A stretch of 64,000 bases of DNA from Photobacterium swingsii (GTDB lineage: Bacteria > Pseudomonadota > Gammaproteobacteria > Enterobacterales > Vibrionaceae). The first letter of the stretch is position 1; each line of letters opens with the position of its first letter. Below are positions 43,138-64,000 of the stretch, in pieces. Under the pieces are notes generated by a model. It was not told where the DNA came from. It saw nothing but the letters and a program-made list of their open reading frames with translations, and did not search any database. The stretch covers positions 3,348,001 through 3,412,000 of the forward strand of contig NZ_AP024852.1 of assembly GCF_024346715.1 (NCBI RefSeq). Direction: 5' to 3'. The translations under genes and the position numbers were made by a program.

Positions 43138-43166
43138 AAATAAAAGCCCGTTGTTGCCAACGGGCT
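43138..43166 (-). terminator. Terminator of rRNA operon B
   Basis: Stem AGCCCGTTG with CAACGGGCT, loop GCAA on the - strand, then TTTATTT, ten bases after 5S. Confidence 0.9.
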
Positions 43167-43176
43167 CTCAAAATTG

Positions 43177-43296
43177 AAGCCTGGCGATGACCTACTCTCA
43201 CATGGGGAGACCCCACACTACCATCGGCGCTATTACGTTTCACTACTGAGTTCGGCATGGGATCAGGTGGGTCCATAATGCTATGGTCGCCAAGCA
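43177..43296 (-). rRNA. rrf: 5S rRNA, operon B
   Basis: A 120-base 5S, same sequence as operon A across the gene by eye; no tRNA follows it. Confidence 0.96.
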
Positions 43297-43422
43297 AATT
43301 CGGGTTATTTACCGCCATCAGGCGATAAATACAATCTGGGAAAATCTAACTAGTGTTTACAATTTCGTTCAAACACGTCATTCAAGTGCTCATGGAGTCC
43401 GTAAAACCCCTTGGGTGTTGTA

Positions 43423-46313
<2,891 letters not shown>

Positions 46314-46680
46314 ATACAACCCCAAGGGGTCTGTATGTTCAAACAACCAAGGTTGTGTATCTGATAAGGATACAAATTGGTTTTTCGCCGGACTCGTTAT
46401 TTTCATTTCCACTTTTTAAAAAAGTGAAGACAAAAACCAAGACACTTGAATGTGTGTTGTTTTGAGAACTCGTATTTCTGATTCTAAATAAAGAAGCAAA
46501 AATACTATTGTAATTGAATCTAACGATTCAATTTACTAGTCAGCTTTCCAGATTGTTAAAGAGCATAACGCAAAAAGCGTTAATCAATAACTGGCGTTAT
46601 TCATTAGCGCTTTCGCTATTTCTAAAACTATTTTACCAAGCAATCTGTGTGGACACTGCATTAAACAAGCAGTCTATCGT
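46314..46680 (-). other. 16S-23S spacer of operon B, no tRNA
   Basis: A 367-base spacer with no cloverleaf. It has boxA (46550-46564), hairpin ATTGAATC/GATTCAAT (about 46515-46534), the hairpin TGTATC/GATACA (46556-46574 region of the leader side at 46356-46374) and both processing arms. It matches operon D almost throughout. Confidence 0.88.
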
Positions 46681-48223
<1,543 letters not shown>

Positions 48224-48477
48224 AAGTTTTGTTGGTCTTGCGACCGGCTCAATGAATACTGATTGAACATCGATAACTAGAAGCTAGTCATGATATTCGA
48301 ATTGACTGTGCCAAATAATAAGTAAACTTGTTATTTGTATTGGTCACTCAGTTCATTGATATAATCTTTTTTGACTATTCATTTCACGAGTGCCCACACA
48401 GATTGCATGGTCAAATTGTTAAAGAACGTTGACTTTCAACGCCTTAGCGTTAAACGCTTCAGCAAGTCAGGACGCGT
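48224..48477 (-). other. Leader of rRNA operon B
   Basis: It holds boxA (48413-48427) and the RNase III arm (48389-48412). It differs from operon A by single bases. Confidence 0.85.
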
Positions 48478-48505
48478 ATAATACGCTTCTTGATTTTTAA
48501 GTCAA
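48478..48505 (-). promoter_or_regulatory. P2-like promoter of rRNA operon B
   Basis: TTGACT (48500-48505), 16 bases, TATTAT (48478-48483); same AT-rich upstream stretch as operon A and no P1. Confidence 0.85.
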
Positions 48506-48563
48506 GATAAAATTTTCATCTTTTTAATCATTCGATTAAAACACAAAAACCTTATGTTGACTC

Positions 48564-48589
48564 CGCTCACACCACGTGGTGCTAGAGCG
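48564..48589. other. Inter-operon palindrome (B/C gap)
   Basis: Second copy of the CACCACGTGGTG element with its pairing flanks. Confidence 0.7.
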
Positions 48590-48618
48590 AAATAAAAGCC
48601 CGTTGTTGCCAACGGGCT
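48590..48618 (-). terminator. Terminator of rRNA operon C
   Basis: Same hairpin and T tract as the operon B terminator. Confidence 0.9.
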
Positions 48619-48628
48619 CTCAAAATTG

Positions 48629-48748
48629 AAGCCTGGCGATGACCTACTCTCACATGGGGAGACCCCACACTACCATCGGCGCTATTACGTTTCACTACTG
48701 AGTTCGGCATGGGATCAGGTGGGTCCATAATGCTATGGTCGCCAAGCA
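48629..48748 (-). rRNA. rrf: 5S rRNA, operon C
   Basis: A 120-base 5S gene, colinear with the other copies. Confidence 0.96.
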
Positions 48749-48874
48749 AATTCGGGTTATTTACCGCCATCAGGCGATAAATACAATCTGGGAAAATCTA
48801 ACTAGTGTTTACAATTTCGTTCAAACACGTCATTCAAGTGCTCATGGAGTCCGTAAAACCCCTTGGGTGTTGTA

Positions 48875-51765
<2,891 letters not shown>

Positions 51766-52118
51766 ATACAACCCCAAGGGGTCTGTATGTTCAAACAACC
51801 AAGGTTGTGTATCTGATAAGGATACAAATTGGTTTTTCGCCGGACTCGTTATTTTCATTTCCACTTTTTAAAAAAGTGAAGACAAAAACCAAGACACTTG
51901 AATGTGTGTTGTTTTGAGAACTCGTATTTTCTTTCGAAAATACTATTGTCATTCAATCATTCGATTGAATGTACTAGTCAGCTTTCCAGATTGTTAAAGA
52001 GCATAACGCAAAAAGCGTTAATCAATAACTGGCGTTATTCATTAGCGCTTTCGCTATTTCTAAAACTATTTTACCAAGCAATCTGTGTGGACACTGCATT
52101 AAACAAGCAGTCTATCGT
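51766..52118 (-). other. 16S-23S spacer of operon C, mosaic, no tRNA
   Basis: A 353-base spacer. It is like B and D at both ends but carries the operon A type hairpin CATTCAATC/GATTGAATG (about 51951-51970) in the middle, followed by a short TATTTTC variant. boxA is at 51988-52002; the TGTATC/GATACA hairpin is at 51808-51826. Confidence 0.88.
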
Positions 52119-53661
<1,543 letters not shown>

Positions 53662-53915
53662 AAGTTTTGTTGGTCTTGCGACCGGCTCAATGAATACTGA
53701 TTGAACATCGATAACTAGAAGCTAGTCATGATATTCGAATTGACTGTGCCAAATAATAAGTAAACTTGTTATTTGTATTGGTCACTCAGTTCATTGATAT
53801 AATCTTTTTTGACTATTCATTTCACGAGTGCCCACACAGATTGCATGGTCAAATTGTTAAAGAACGTTGACTTTCAACGCCTTAGCGTTAAACGCTTCAG
53901 CAAGTCAGGACGCGT
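53662..53915 (-). other. Leader of rRNA operon C
   Basis: boxA at 53851-53865 and RNase III arm at 53827-53850; matches the operon B leader by eye. Confidence 0.85.
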
Positions 53916-53943
53916 ATAATACGCTTCTTGATTTTTAAGTCAA
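53916..53943 (-). promoter_or_regulatory. P2-like promoter of rRNA operon C
   Basis: TTGACT (53938-53943), 16 bases, TATTAT (53916-53921); no P1 before the operon D terminator. Confidence 0.85.
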
Positions 53944-54001
53944 GATAAAATTTTCATCTTTTTAATCATTCGATTAAAACACAAAAACCTTATGTTGACT
54001 C

Positions 54002-54027
54002 CGCTCACACCACGTGGTGCTAGAGCG
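54002..54027. other. Inter-operon palindrome (C/D gap)
   Basis: Third copy of the CACCACGTGGTG element with pairing flanks. Confidence 0.7.
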
Positions 54028-54056
54028 AAATAAAAGCCCGTTGTTGCCAACGGGCT
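54028..54056 (-). terminator. Terminator of rRNA operon D
   Basis: Same AGCCCGTTG/CAACGGGCT hairpin and T tract as in operons B and C. Confidence 0.9.
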
Positions 54057-54066
54057 CTCAAAATTG

Positions 54067-54186
54067 AAGCCTGGCGATGACCTACTCTCACATGGGGAGA
54101 CCCCACACTACCATCGGCGCTATTACGTTTCACTACTGAGTTCGGCATGGGATCAGGTGGGTCCATAATGCTATGGTCGCCAAGCA
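54067..54186 (-). rRNA. rrf: 5S rRNA, operon D
   Basis: A 120-base 5S gene, colinear with the other copies. Confidence 0.96.
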
Positions 54187-54312
54187 AATTCGGGTTATTT
54201 ACCGCCATCAGGCGATAAATACAATCTGGGAAAATCTAACTAGTGTTTACAATTTCGTTCAAACACGTCATTCAAGTGCTCATGGAGTCCGTAAAACCCC
54301 TTGGGTGTTGTA

Positions 54313-57203
<2,891 letters not shown>

Positions 57204-57570
57204 ATACAACCCCAAGAGGTCTGTATGTTCAAACAACCAAGGTTGTGTGTCTGATAAGGACACAAATTGGTTTTTCGCCGGACTCGTTATTTTCATTTCC
57301 ACTTTTTTAAAAAGTGAAGACAAAAACCAAGACACTTGAATGTGTGTTGTTTTGAGAACTCGTATTTCTGATTCTAAATAAAGAAGCAAAAATACTATTG
57401 TAATTGAATCTAACGATTCAATTTACTAGTCAGCTTTCCAGATTGTTAAAGAGCATAACGCAAAAAGCGTTAATCAATAACTGGCGTTATTCATTAGCGC
57501 TTTCGCTATTTCTAAAACTATTTTACCAAGCAATCTGTGTGGACACTGCATTAAACAAGCAGTCTATCGT
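57204..57570 (-). other. 16S-23S spacer of operon D, no tRNA
   Basis: A 367-base spacer without tRNA. It has the ATTGAATC/GATTCAAT hairpin, as in B, but the TGTGTC/GACACA form of the other hairpin (57246-57264), as in A. boxA is at 57440-57454. Confidence 0.88.
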
Positions 57571-59113
<1,543 letters not shown>

Positions 59114-59352
59114 AAGTTTTGTTGGTCTTGCGACCGGCTCAATGAATACTGATTGAATATCGATAACTAGAAGCTAGTCATGATATTCGAATTGACTGTG
59201 CCAAATAATAAGTAAACTTGTTATTTGTATTGGTCACTCAGTTCATTGATATAATCTTTTTTGACTATTCATTTCACGAGTGCCCACACAGATTGCATGG
59301 TCAAATTGTTAAAGAACATTCAGCGCAACACTTCGTGCTGGCTAGGCTGCGT
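59114..59352 (-). other. Leader of rRNA operon D
   Basis: boxA at 59303-59317 and RNase III arm at 59279-59302. It is the same as the other leaders up to boxA, then diverges toward the promoter. Confidence 0.85.
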
Positions 59353-59380
59353 ATAATACGCTACCAATCTTTTCAGTCAA
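59353..59380 (-). promoter_or_regulatory. P2 promoter of rRNA operon D
   Basis: TTGACT (59375-59380), 16 bases, TATTAT (59353-59358). The hexamers are conserved with A-C but the spacer sequence differs. Confidence 0.85.
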
Positions 59381-59552
59381 GCGTTATTTTAAATCTTTTA
59401 AAACCGCGAAAAGACTGAGGGCAACAAACCAATAAATAGCCTTTCGACCACTCCATTAGGTTTTCACCTCGACACCCTTATTTACCCACATCAAAATAAA
59501 CAACACAAGCTTAAATCAACAAAGATAAAGTTAAGAACACCTTACCGACATG

Positions 59553-59573
59553 TTATACACAACTTGTGAATAA
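59553..59573. promoter_or_regulatory. Facing pair of DnaA boxes
   Basis: TTATACACA on the + strand (59553-59561) and TTATTCACA on the - strand (59565-59573), three bases apart. Both fit the TTWTNCACA consensus. They lie between P1 and P2 of operon D. Confidence 0.55.
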
Positions 59574-59610
59574 CTTATTCAACCGTTGTATTCCCTGTCG
59601 ATGGAGCGGC

Positions 59611-59638
59611 ATTATAGGGAGCCCAGAACAAAGCACAA
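59611..59638 (-). promoter_or_regulatory. P1-like promoter at the head of the rRNA array
   Basis: TTGTGC (59633-59638), 16 bases, TATAAT (59611-59616). The context CTCCCTATAATGC with a GC-rich discriminator, and the following CTCCATCGACA, closely resembles E. coli rrn P1, so it is probably growth-rate and ppGpp controlled. AT-rich sequence lies upstream. It is about 500 bases before 16S. Bases 59639-59792 hold nothing else I recognise. Confidence 0.8.
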
Positions 59639-59792
59639 CCCTTTTCTTTGTAATTCTGGCCAAATGCTGCTTTTAAATACCAAAAGCTCCAAAAGAATAC
59701 AAAATCACATCAATTTCACTGTTCTACATCCAAGAGGATTCCTAAAGGGGGGCGTGGATCTAGTTTAGTAGAGAAAATAAGACTTAGTGCGG

Positions 59793-59818
59793 TAAAAATG
59801 CCCCTATTCAATAAGGGC
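59793..59818 (-). terminator. Probable terminator after cysQ
   Basis: Imperfect hairpin TGCCC/GGGCA with a short inner stem, then TTTTTA on the - strand. Confidence 0.65.
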
Positions 59819-59826
59819 AATTCTCA

Positions 59827-60570
59827 CTAGACAACTTGGACAATAAAAGAAGCGTTTAACAGATGTGGTCTATGGTAAGTCAACTCTGATCCATCCAGCA
59901 TACTCACTGTCGCTCCTGCGCTAGTCGCAACACAATGACCCGCTGCAGTATCCCACATCATCGTTGGGCCTAAGCGCGGATAAAACTGTGCTCGGCCTTC
60001 AGCAACAAGGCAAAACTTCAGAGAAGAGCCTACTTCGACTAGCTTGTGCTCTCCTAACTGCGCCAAGAAAGCGGCTAAGTCAGGACTAGGATGAGAACGA
60101 CTTCCGACTACTGTTGGTATAGAAGCCGCTCTAACTTTGATGATATTGCGACGGCCCTGAGTTTGAAGCCAGGCATTTTTACCATCAGCCAACCAAGTTT
60201 TGCCTAATGCTGGTGCATGCACTACAGATAGAATAGGTACTCCTTTTTCTATCAACGCAATATTGACCGTAAACTCACCGTTTCTCCGAATATATTCTTT
60301 CGTCCCATCGAGAGGATCTACCAACCAAAATGATCCCCAATGTTGACGTTGCTGCCAATCCGTATGAACAGACTCTTCTGATAAGATAGGAATATTAGGC
60401 GTCAGGCGTGACAGTTGCTCTAGAATAATCGTGTTTGCGGCAAGATCCGCTTCAGTCACAGGGCTCAAATCTGCCTTTTCTAGTACTTCGATATGACGAT
60501 GATATCGCATCATAATGGCATCACCTGCCGCTATAGCAATATCAACAATGGGCTCAAGCAATCCTTTCAC
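59827..60570 (-). CDS. cysQ: 3'(2'),5'-bisphosphate nucleotidase CysQ
   Basis: Hydrolyses PAP (adenosine 3',5'-bisphosphate), the by-product of PAPS reduction, to AMP. It has 247 residues and is an inositol-monophosphatase-fold, Li-sensitive family. It starts with GTG 60570 after AAGGAG. Metal-site motifs are EE in ILSEESV, WLVDPLDGTKEYIRRNGEFTVNIAL and WDTAAGHCVA. It is the last gene of the cysN-transporter-cysC-cysQ run, 24 bases after cysC, so PAP removal is co-expressed with PAPS synthesis. Confidence 0.96.
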   Translation of the reverse strand: MKGLLEPIVDIAIAAGDAIMMRYHRHIEVLEKADLSPVTEADLAANTIILEQLSRLTPNIPILSEESVHTDWQQRQHWGSFWLVDPLDGTKEYIRRNGEFTVNIALIEKGVPILSVVHAPALGKTWLADGKNAWLQTQGRRNIIKVRAASIPTVVGSRSHPSPDLAAFLAQLGEHKLVEVGSSLKFCLVAEGRAQFYPRLGPTMMWDTAAGHCVATSAGATVSMLDGSELTYHRPHLLNASFIVQVV

Positions 60571-60594
60571 CTAATCTTTCTCCTTTATAGATTG

Positions 60595-61215
60595 TTAACT
60601 AATAATCTTATGGCGCAGCAAAACTTGAATACATAACTCCACGGATTCTGACACTGTCTGCTCACCAGCATTCAAATGGATCTCTGGCTGCAGAGGTACT
60701 TGGTACTCTGAATCAATCCCCGTGAATTGCCTAATTTCACCTGCACGTGCTTTTTTATACAAGCCTTTAGGGTCACGCTTCTCACACTCAGCTAATGCAG
60801 TATCAACATAAACTTCAAAAAACTCATCTTTGCCAACTAATTCTCTGACCATTTGACGCTCTTCACGGTGAGGAGAGATAAATGCCGATAATACAATGAG
60901 TCCGGAGTCGACCATTAAGTTAGCGACCTCCCCAATCCGACGGATATTTTCGCGGCGATCTTGGGTTGAAAAGCCAAGGTCACGGCACAATCCATGCCGA
61001 ACATTGTCACCATCAAGTAAATAGGTGTGATAACCCAACTCAACTAATCGATTTTCTAATGCACCCGCAACCGTTGATTTACCAGCACCGCTCAACCCCG
61101 TAAACCATAACAAACAAGGTTTTTGGTTTTTCTGTTGAGCACGCTGCTGCTTCTCGACATGGTGCTGATGCCACACTATGTTGACTGACTCTTTCGTTTT
61201 CACATCCGTAGACAT
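60595..61215 (-). CDS. cysC: Adenylylsulfate kinase CysC
   Basis: Phosphorylates APS to PAPS in sulfate assimilation. It has 206 residues. I choose ATG 61215, preceded by GGAG; the ATG four codons upstream has a poorer site. P-loop GLSGAGKST is at 40-48, followed by [18 protein letters not shown] and the ISPHREERQ segment; [13 protein letters not shown] near the C terminus is typical. It lies 23 bases after the SLC13-type transporter and 24 before cysQ. Confidence 0.96.
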   Translation of the reverse strand: MSTDVKTKESVNIVWHQHHVEKQQRAQQKNQKPCLLWFTGLSGAGKSTVAGALENRLVELGYHTYLLDGDNVRHGLCRDLGFSTQDRRENIRRIGEVANLMVDSGLIVLSAFISPHREERQMVRELVGKDEFFEVYVDTALAECEKRDPKGLYKKARAGEIRQFTGIDSEYQVPLQPEIHLNAGEQTVSESVELCIQVLLRHKIIS

Positions 61216-61238
61216 GTAAGACTCCATTCTGTCTATCG

Positions 61239-62966
61239 CTAAAAGGGGAATAGCACGGGGATCAAGCCAAGAACCACAACCGAATAAACGATTGATAGCG
61301 GCAGACCAACCCGAACGTAATCTCTAAGTTGATAATTCCCTATGGTGTAAACCAAAAGGTTGGTTTGATAGCCATAAGGGGAAATAAAGCTCGCGCTCGC
61401 TCCAAATAAGATAGCCATAATAAAAGGCATAGGATCTGCCCCGGAACTCACCGCTAGGCTGTAGGCAATCGGAAAAGATAAAGCCGCTGCAGCATTGTTA
61501 GTAACCAACTCTGTAAGAACAAGTGTCAACAAATACACAGCAACTAAAGCCCCATAAAGCCCCCACCCATTGAGCGCAGTCATGAAGAGATCACCAATAC
61601 GTTCCGATAAGCCACTCGATATCATTAACTGCGCCAATGACAAGGCAGAACCAACAATGACGACAATATCCAGCGGGAAGCGACGGCGAAGCTCAGCAAA
61701 AGAAATAATGCCAACAGCGACGAGGAGTAATAAGTAGCCAGCCAACCCTTTAATGATTGGAAAGCCCCCTATCAATGCGCCACTAATAACCGCCATAAAC
61801 CCCAACAGCACTGCAATACTTTTCTTGCTGTCGAGACGCGCACTCGAATCAAGTCCACTGACCAAAACAAATTCACGGTTCAATTGCTGCTTATTGGCAT
61901 GGAAGGTTTTGCCTGGCACTACCACCAGCGTATCGCCAGCATGTAACTCAATATTCCCGAGACCACCCGCTAAACGTTCATGGCCCCGACGAATGGCAAC
62001 CACAACAGCATCGAAACGCTCACGAAATTTCACACTCTTTAATGTGTTTCCTCGGATCCCTGCCGAATGGCTAACAATCACCTCCATCATGGATTGACCA
62101 TTAAGGTGATGCTGCCCAAACAACTGCAAGCCTTCTATCTCTTGTAAAGTCGTCACACTTTCCACATCACCGCAGAATAACAACCGATCGCCCGCCTGTA
62201 ATTTGGTGTCAGGACAGACAGGTGCGATAGTTTGTCCATCACGGATCACCTCCGCCAAGAATAAACGTCGCAAAGCACGCAAACCATTCTCTGCAACCGA
62301 CTTCCCCGCCAAAGGAGAAAGCGGTTCTATTTTAGCTTCAAGAAAGTAAGGTAAAGCATCTTGCTGATGATCATCATGGCTTGGCAAAAAGTAACTAAGA
62401 GGTATAACAATCAGCATACCTGCGACCAATACTGCTAACCCAATTAAGGTTGGCGCAAAGAAATTGAGGCTTGGCAGCCCGGCATCTTCAACAAAGCTAT
62501 TGATAATTAGATTGGTTGAAGTGCCAATTAAAGTCAGGGTTCCCCCTAATATCGCAGCATACGACAGCGGGATCAGTAATTTAGAAGGCGCATGGCGTTG
62601 ATTACGTTTTATCGCACCAATCAAAGACACCACCACAGCCGTATTATTGGTAAAAGAAGAGAGAAACGCGGTTGATAGACCAAGTTTAGCAATGACACTC
62701 GATTGACCACCTCGTGAAATTTGCTGGCCAACCCAGCTGATCAAGCGCGTTTTTTCTAAAGCGATGGAAACAAGGATCAGCAATACCAAAGTCAGTAATG
62801 ACGAATTAGTAAAATTACCGGCTAAAGTTGCCAAATCAATCATATTGGTTTGGTATCCCATAAACGCAGCACCTGCAAACAGAAATGCAGGTTTGATCCG
62901 CGTTGTGAGCAAACAAGTAATTATCACCATTAGCATGGCAAGCACGATGCCTTGTTCCCAGTTCAT
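61239..62966 (-). CDS. SLC13-family (DASS-type) transporter with two RCK_C domains
   Basis: An inner-membrane protein of 575 residues with about 11 hydrophobic helices in two halves. Between them are two TrkA_C/RCK_C-like domains, at about 215-265 and 310-355 (each ending AGDxLLxxG or [10 protein letters not shown]). The SLC13 fingerprint [15 protein letters not shown] and LIGTSTNLI in the first half are mirrored by [15 protein letters not shown] in the second. Its place between cysN and cysC, with a three-base gap after cysN, makes sulfate the likely substrate, but this is inferred from context only. Confidence 0.9.
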   Translation of the reverse strand: MNWEQGIVLAMLMVIITCLLTTRIKPAFLFAGAAFMGYQTNMIDLATLAGNFTNSSLLTLVLLILVSIALEKTRLISWVGQQISRGGQSSVIAKLGLSTAFLSSFTNNTAVVVSLIGAIKRNQRHAPSKLLIPLSYAAILGGTLTLIGTSTNLIINSFVEDAGLPSLNFFAPTLIGLAVLVAGMLIVIPLSYFLPSHDDHQQDALPYFLEAKIEPLSPLAGKSVAENGLRALRRLFLAEVIRDGQTIAPVCPDTKLQAGDRLLFCGDVESVTTLQEIEGLQLFGQHHLNGQSMMEVIVSHSAGIRGNTLKSVKFRERFDAVVVAIRRGHERLAGGLGNIELHAGDTLVVVPGKTFHANKQQLNREFVLVSGLDSSARLDSKKSIAVLLGFMAVISGALIGGFPIIKGLAGYLLLLVAVGIISFAELRRRFPLDIVVIVGSALSLAQLMISSGLSERIGDLFMTALNGWGLYGALVAVYLLTLVLTELVTNNAAAALSFPIAYSLAVSSGADPMPFIMAILFGASASFISPYGYQTNLLVYTIGNYQLRDYVRVGLPLSIVYSVVVLGLIPVLFPF

Positions 62967-62969
62967 CGG

Positions 62970-64000
62970 CTACCCCAGTTTACTGATATCTTTCGCTTCC
63001 CAGTGTGGGAAATGCTTCCGTACCAGTGCATTAAATTCCAACTCAAACGCACTGATATTTGCGGCACCAATGCTTTCACTATCTTGAGCTAAAGCCTGTT
63101 GGATCATGCCTGCCCCAACTGTCACATTGGTTAAGCGATCAATAATGATAAAACCGCCAGTATCGGTACTGTGTTGATAGCCATCTACCGCTATCGCTTC
63201 AGTCAATGTCACTTCGCAAACACCAATACCATTGAGCGGTAATGTGTCAGTCGAAAACGTATCGAGGTTATTAATATCCACTTGATGACGAATAGCTTGT
63301 ACCGAGCCTACGGTTTTCTTTCCGGCTATTTTTACATCATACTGACGACCTACCTCTAAGGGCGCTTCTGCCATCCAAACAATATCGGCTAGCACACGAT
63401 CACTGAGGGGCACGTCATCATTTGCGGCAACTATGGTGTCACCACGACTGATATCAATCTCATCAGCCAATGTCAGGGTTACCGCCTGGCCGGGATAAGC
63501 TTTTGGTAAATCACCGTCAAAAGTGACAATACGCTCTACGACCGAGGCTTTACCCGATGGCAAGACTTTCACCGCATCACCAGCTTTGATCACTCCAGTT
63601 GCAACCGTCCCCGCAAAACCTCGAAAATCGAGATTAGGACGATTTACATATTGCACGGGGAAACGTAGAGCTTCGCTTTCTCGTTCTTGGCCAAAATCGA
63701 CATTTTCAAGCAAGGTAAGTAAAGAGTCCCCGTTGTACCATGGTGTTTTACTGCTAAGGCTCACCACGTTATCGCCTTCAAGCGCAGACAAAGGCACTAA
63801 CTGGATATCAATGTTACGATTGAGTTTCTTAGCAAAAGCCAGGTAATCCTCTTTAATCGACTCAAAGCGTGCTTGCTCGAACCCCACAAGGTCCATCTTA
63901 TTAATCGCGACCACAAAATGGCGAATACCCAGTAAGCTGGCGATATAAGAATGGCGACGCGTTTGATCCAAGACCCCTTTACGCGCATCAATCAGGATCA
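62970..64000 (-). CDS. cysN: Sulfate adenylyltransferase subunit 1 CysN, 5' end outside window
   Basis: GTPase subunit of ATP sulfurylase, which with CysD makes APS from sulfate. Only the C-terminal 343 residues are in the window; the frame is open to base 64000. The visible part begins in the G domain ([15 protein letters not shown]) and includes the guanine-specificity motif NKMD. The two EF-Tu-like beta-barrel domains follow, with [17 protein letters not shown] and [13 protein letters not shown]. The chain ends at KDISKLG without a fused CysC domain, consistent with the separate cysC two genes on. Confidence 0.96.
   Translation of the reverse strand, partial: ILIDARKGVLDQTRRHSYIASLLGIRHFVVAINKMDLVGFEQARFESIKEDYLAFAKKLNRNIDIQLVPLSALEGDNVVSLSSKTPWYNGDSLLTLLENVDFGQERESEALRFPVQYVNRPNLDFRGFAGTVATGVIKAGDAVKVLPSGKASVVERIVTFDGDLPKAYPGQAVTLTLADEIDISRGDTIVAANDDVPLSDRVLADIVWMAEAPLEVGRQYDVKIAGKKTVGSVQAIRHQVDINNLDTFSTDTLPLNGIGVCEVTLTEAIAVDGYQHSTDTGGFIIIDRLTNVTVGAGMIQQALAQDSESIGAANISAFELEFNALVRKHFPHWEAKDISKLG

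Noticed and set aside
59586..59768. A 60-codon open frame upstream of the rRNA array
   Set aside because: It crosses the P1 promoter region, has no ribosome site and unlikely composition.

Overview
The window is a stretch of gamma-proteobacterial chromosome, most likely from a Photobacterium-like member of the Vibrionaceae. The basis is the gene order, protein sequences close to E. coli/Vibrio orthologues, a ZrgA-type zinc locus, and many near-identical rRNA operons. The genus is an inference; no search was run. Most of the window is core genome. I see no prophage, insertion sequence, integron or CRISPR array.

Layout. (1) 1-6.7 kb, + strand: lptD (5' end outside the window), surA, pdxA, rsmA, apaG, apaH, covering outer-membrane assembly, PLP synthesis, 16S methylation and Ap4A hydrolysis, followed by folA on the other strand. 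(2) 7.3-11.6 kb, - strand: the yjjP-yjjB exporter pair and the rplU-rpmA-yhbE-obgE ribosome cluster, divergent from ispB. (3) 13-15 kb: a small unknown gene, mdh and argR. (4) 15.4-19.6 kb: a TAXI-type TRAP system with binding protein, fused permease and universal stress protein. (5) 19.7-31.4 kb: ubiX and mpl, then the conserved fbp, ppa, ytfP, tamB, tamA, msrA, ytfK, ytfJ block. (6) 31.4-34.8 kb: a four-gene zinc-uptake-type operon (ZrgA, ABC ATPase, permease, DUF3299) behind an excellent Zur-like operator. (7) 35-37 kb: a TIGR03899/DUF2806-like gene and a GT9 glycosyltransferase. (8) 37.1-59.7 kb, - strand: four complete rRNA operons head-to-tail, about 22 kb. (9) 59.8-64 kb, - strand: cysN (5' end outside), an SLC13-type transporter, cysC and cysQ for sulfate uptake and activation.

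The rRNA array is the most unusual part. Transcription runs right to left. Only the leading operon (16S at 57571-59113) has an rrn P1-like promoter, plus a pair of facing DnaA-box matches between P1 and P2. Each of the other three is served only by a P2-like promoter placed just after the previous operon's terminator. The three leading operons carry no tRNA in the 16S-23S spacer. The last carries Glu-Lys-Val in the spacer and tRNA-Asp after 5S, then a decayed tRNA-Asp-like copy with its own duplicated terminator. The copies differ at a few sites in a mosaic pattern, which suggests gene conversion; one spacer hairpin shows a compensatory base-pair change. The array separates cysQ from ytfJ, which are near neighbours in E. 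coli.
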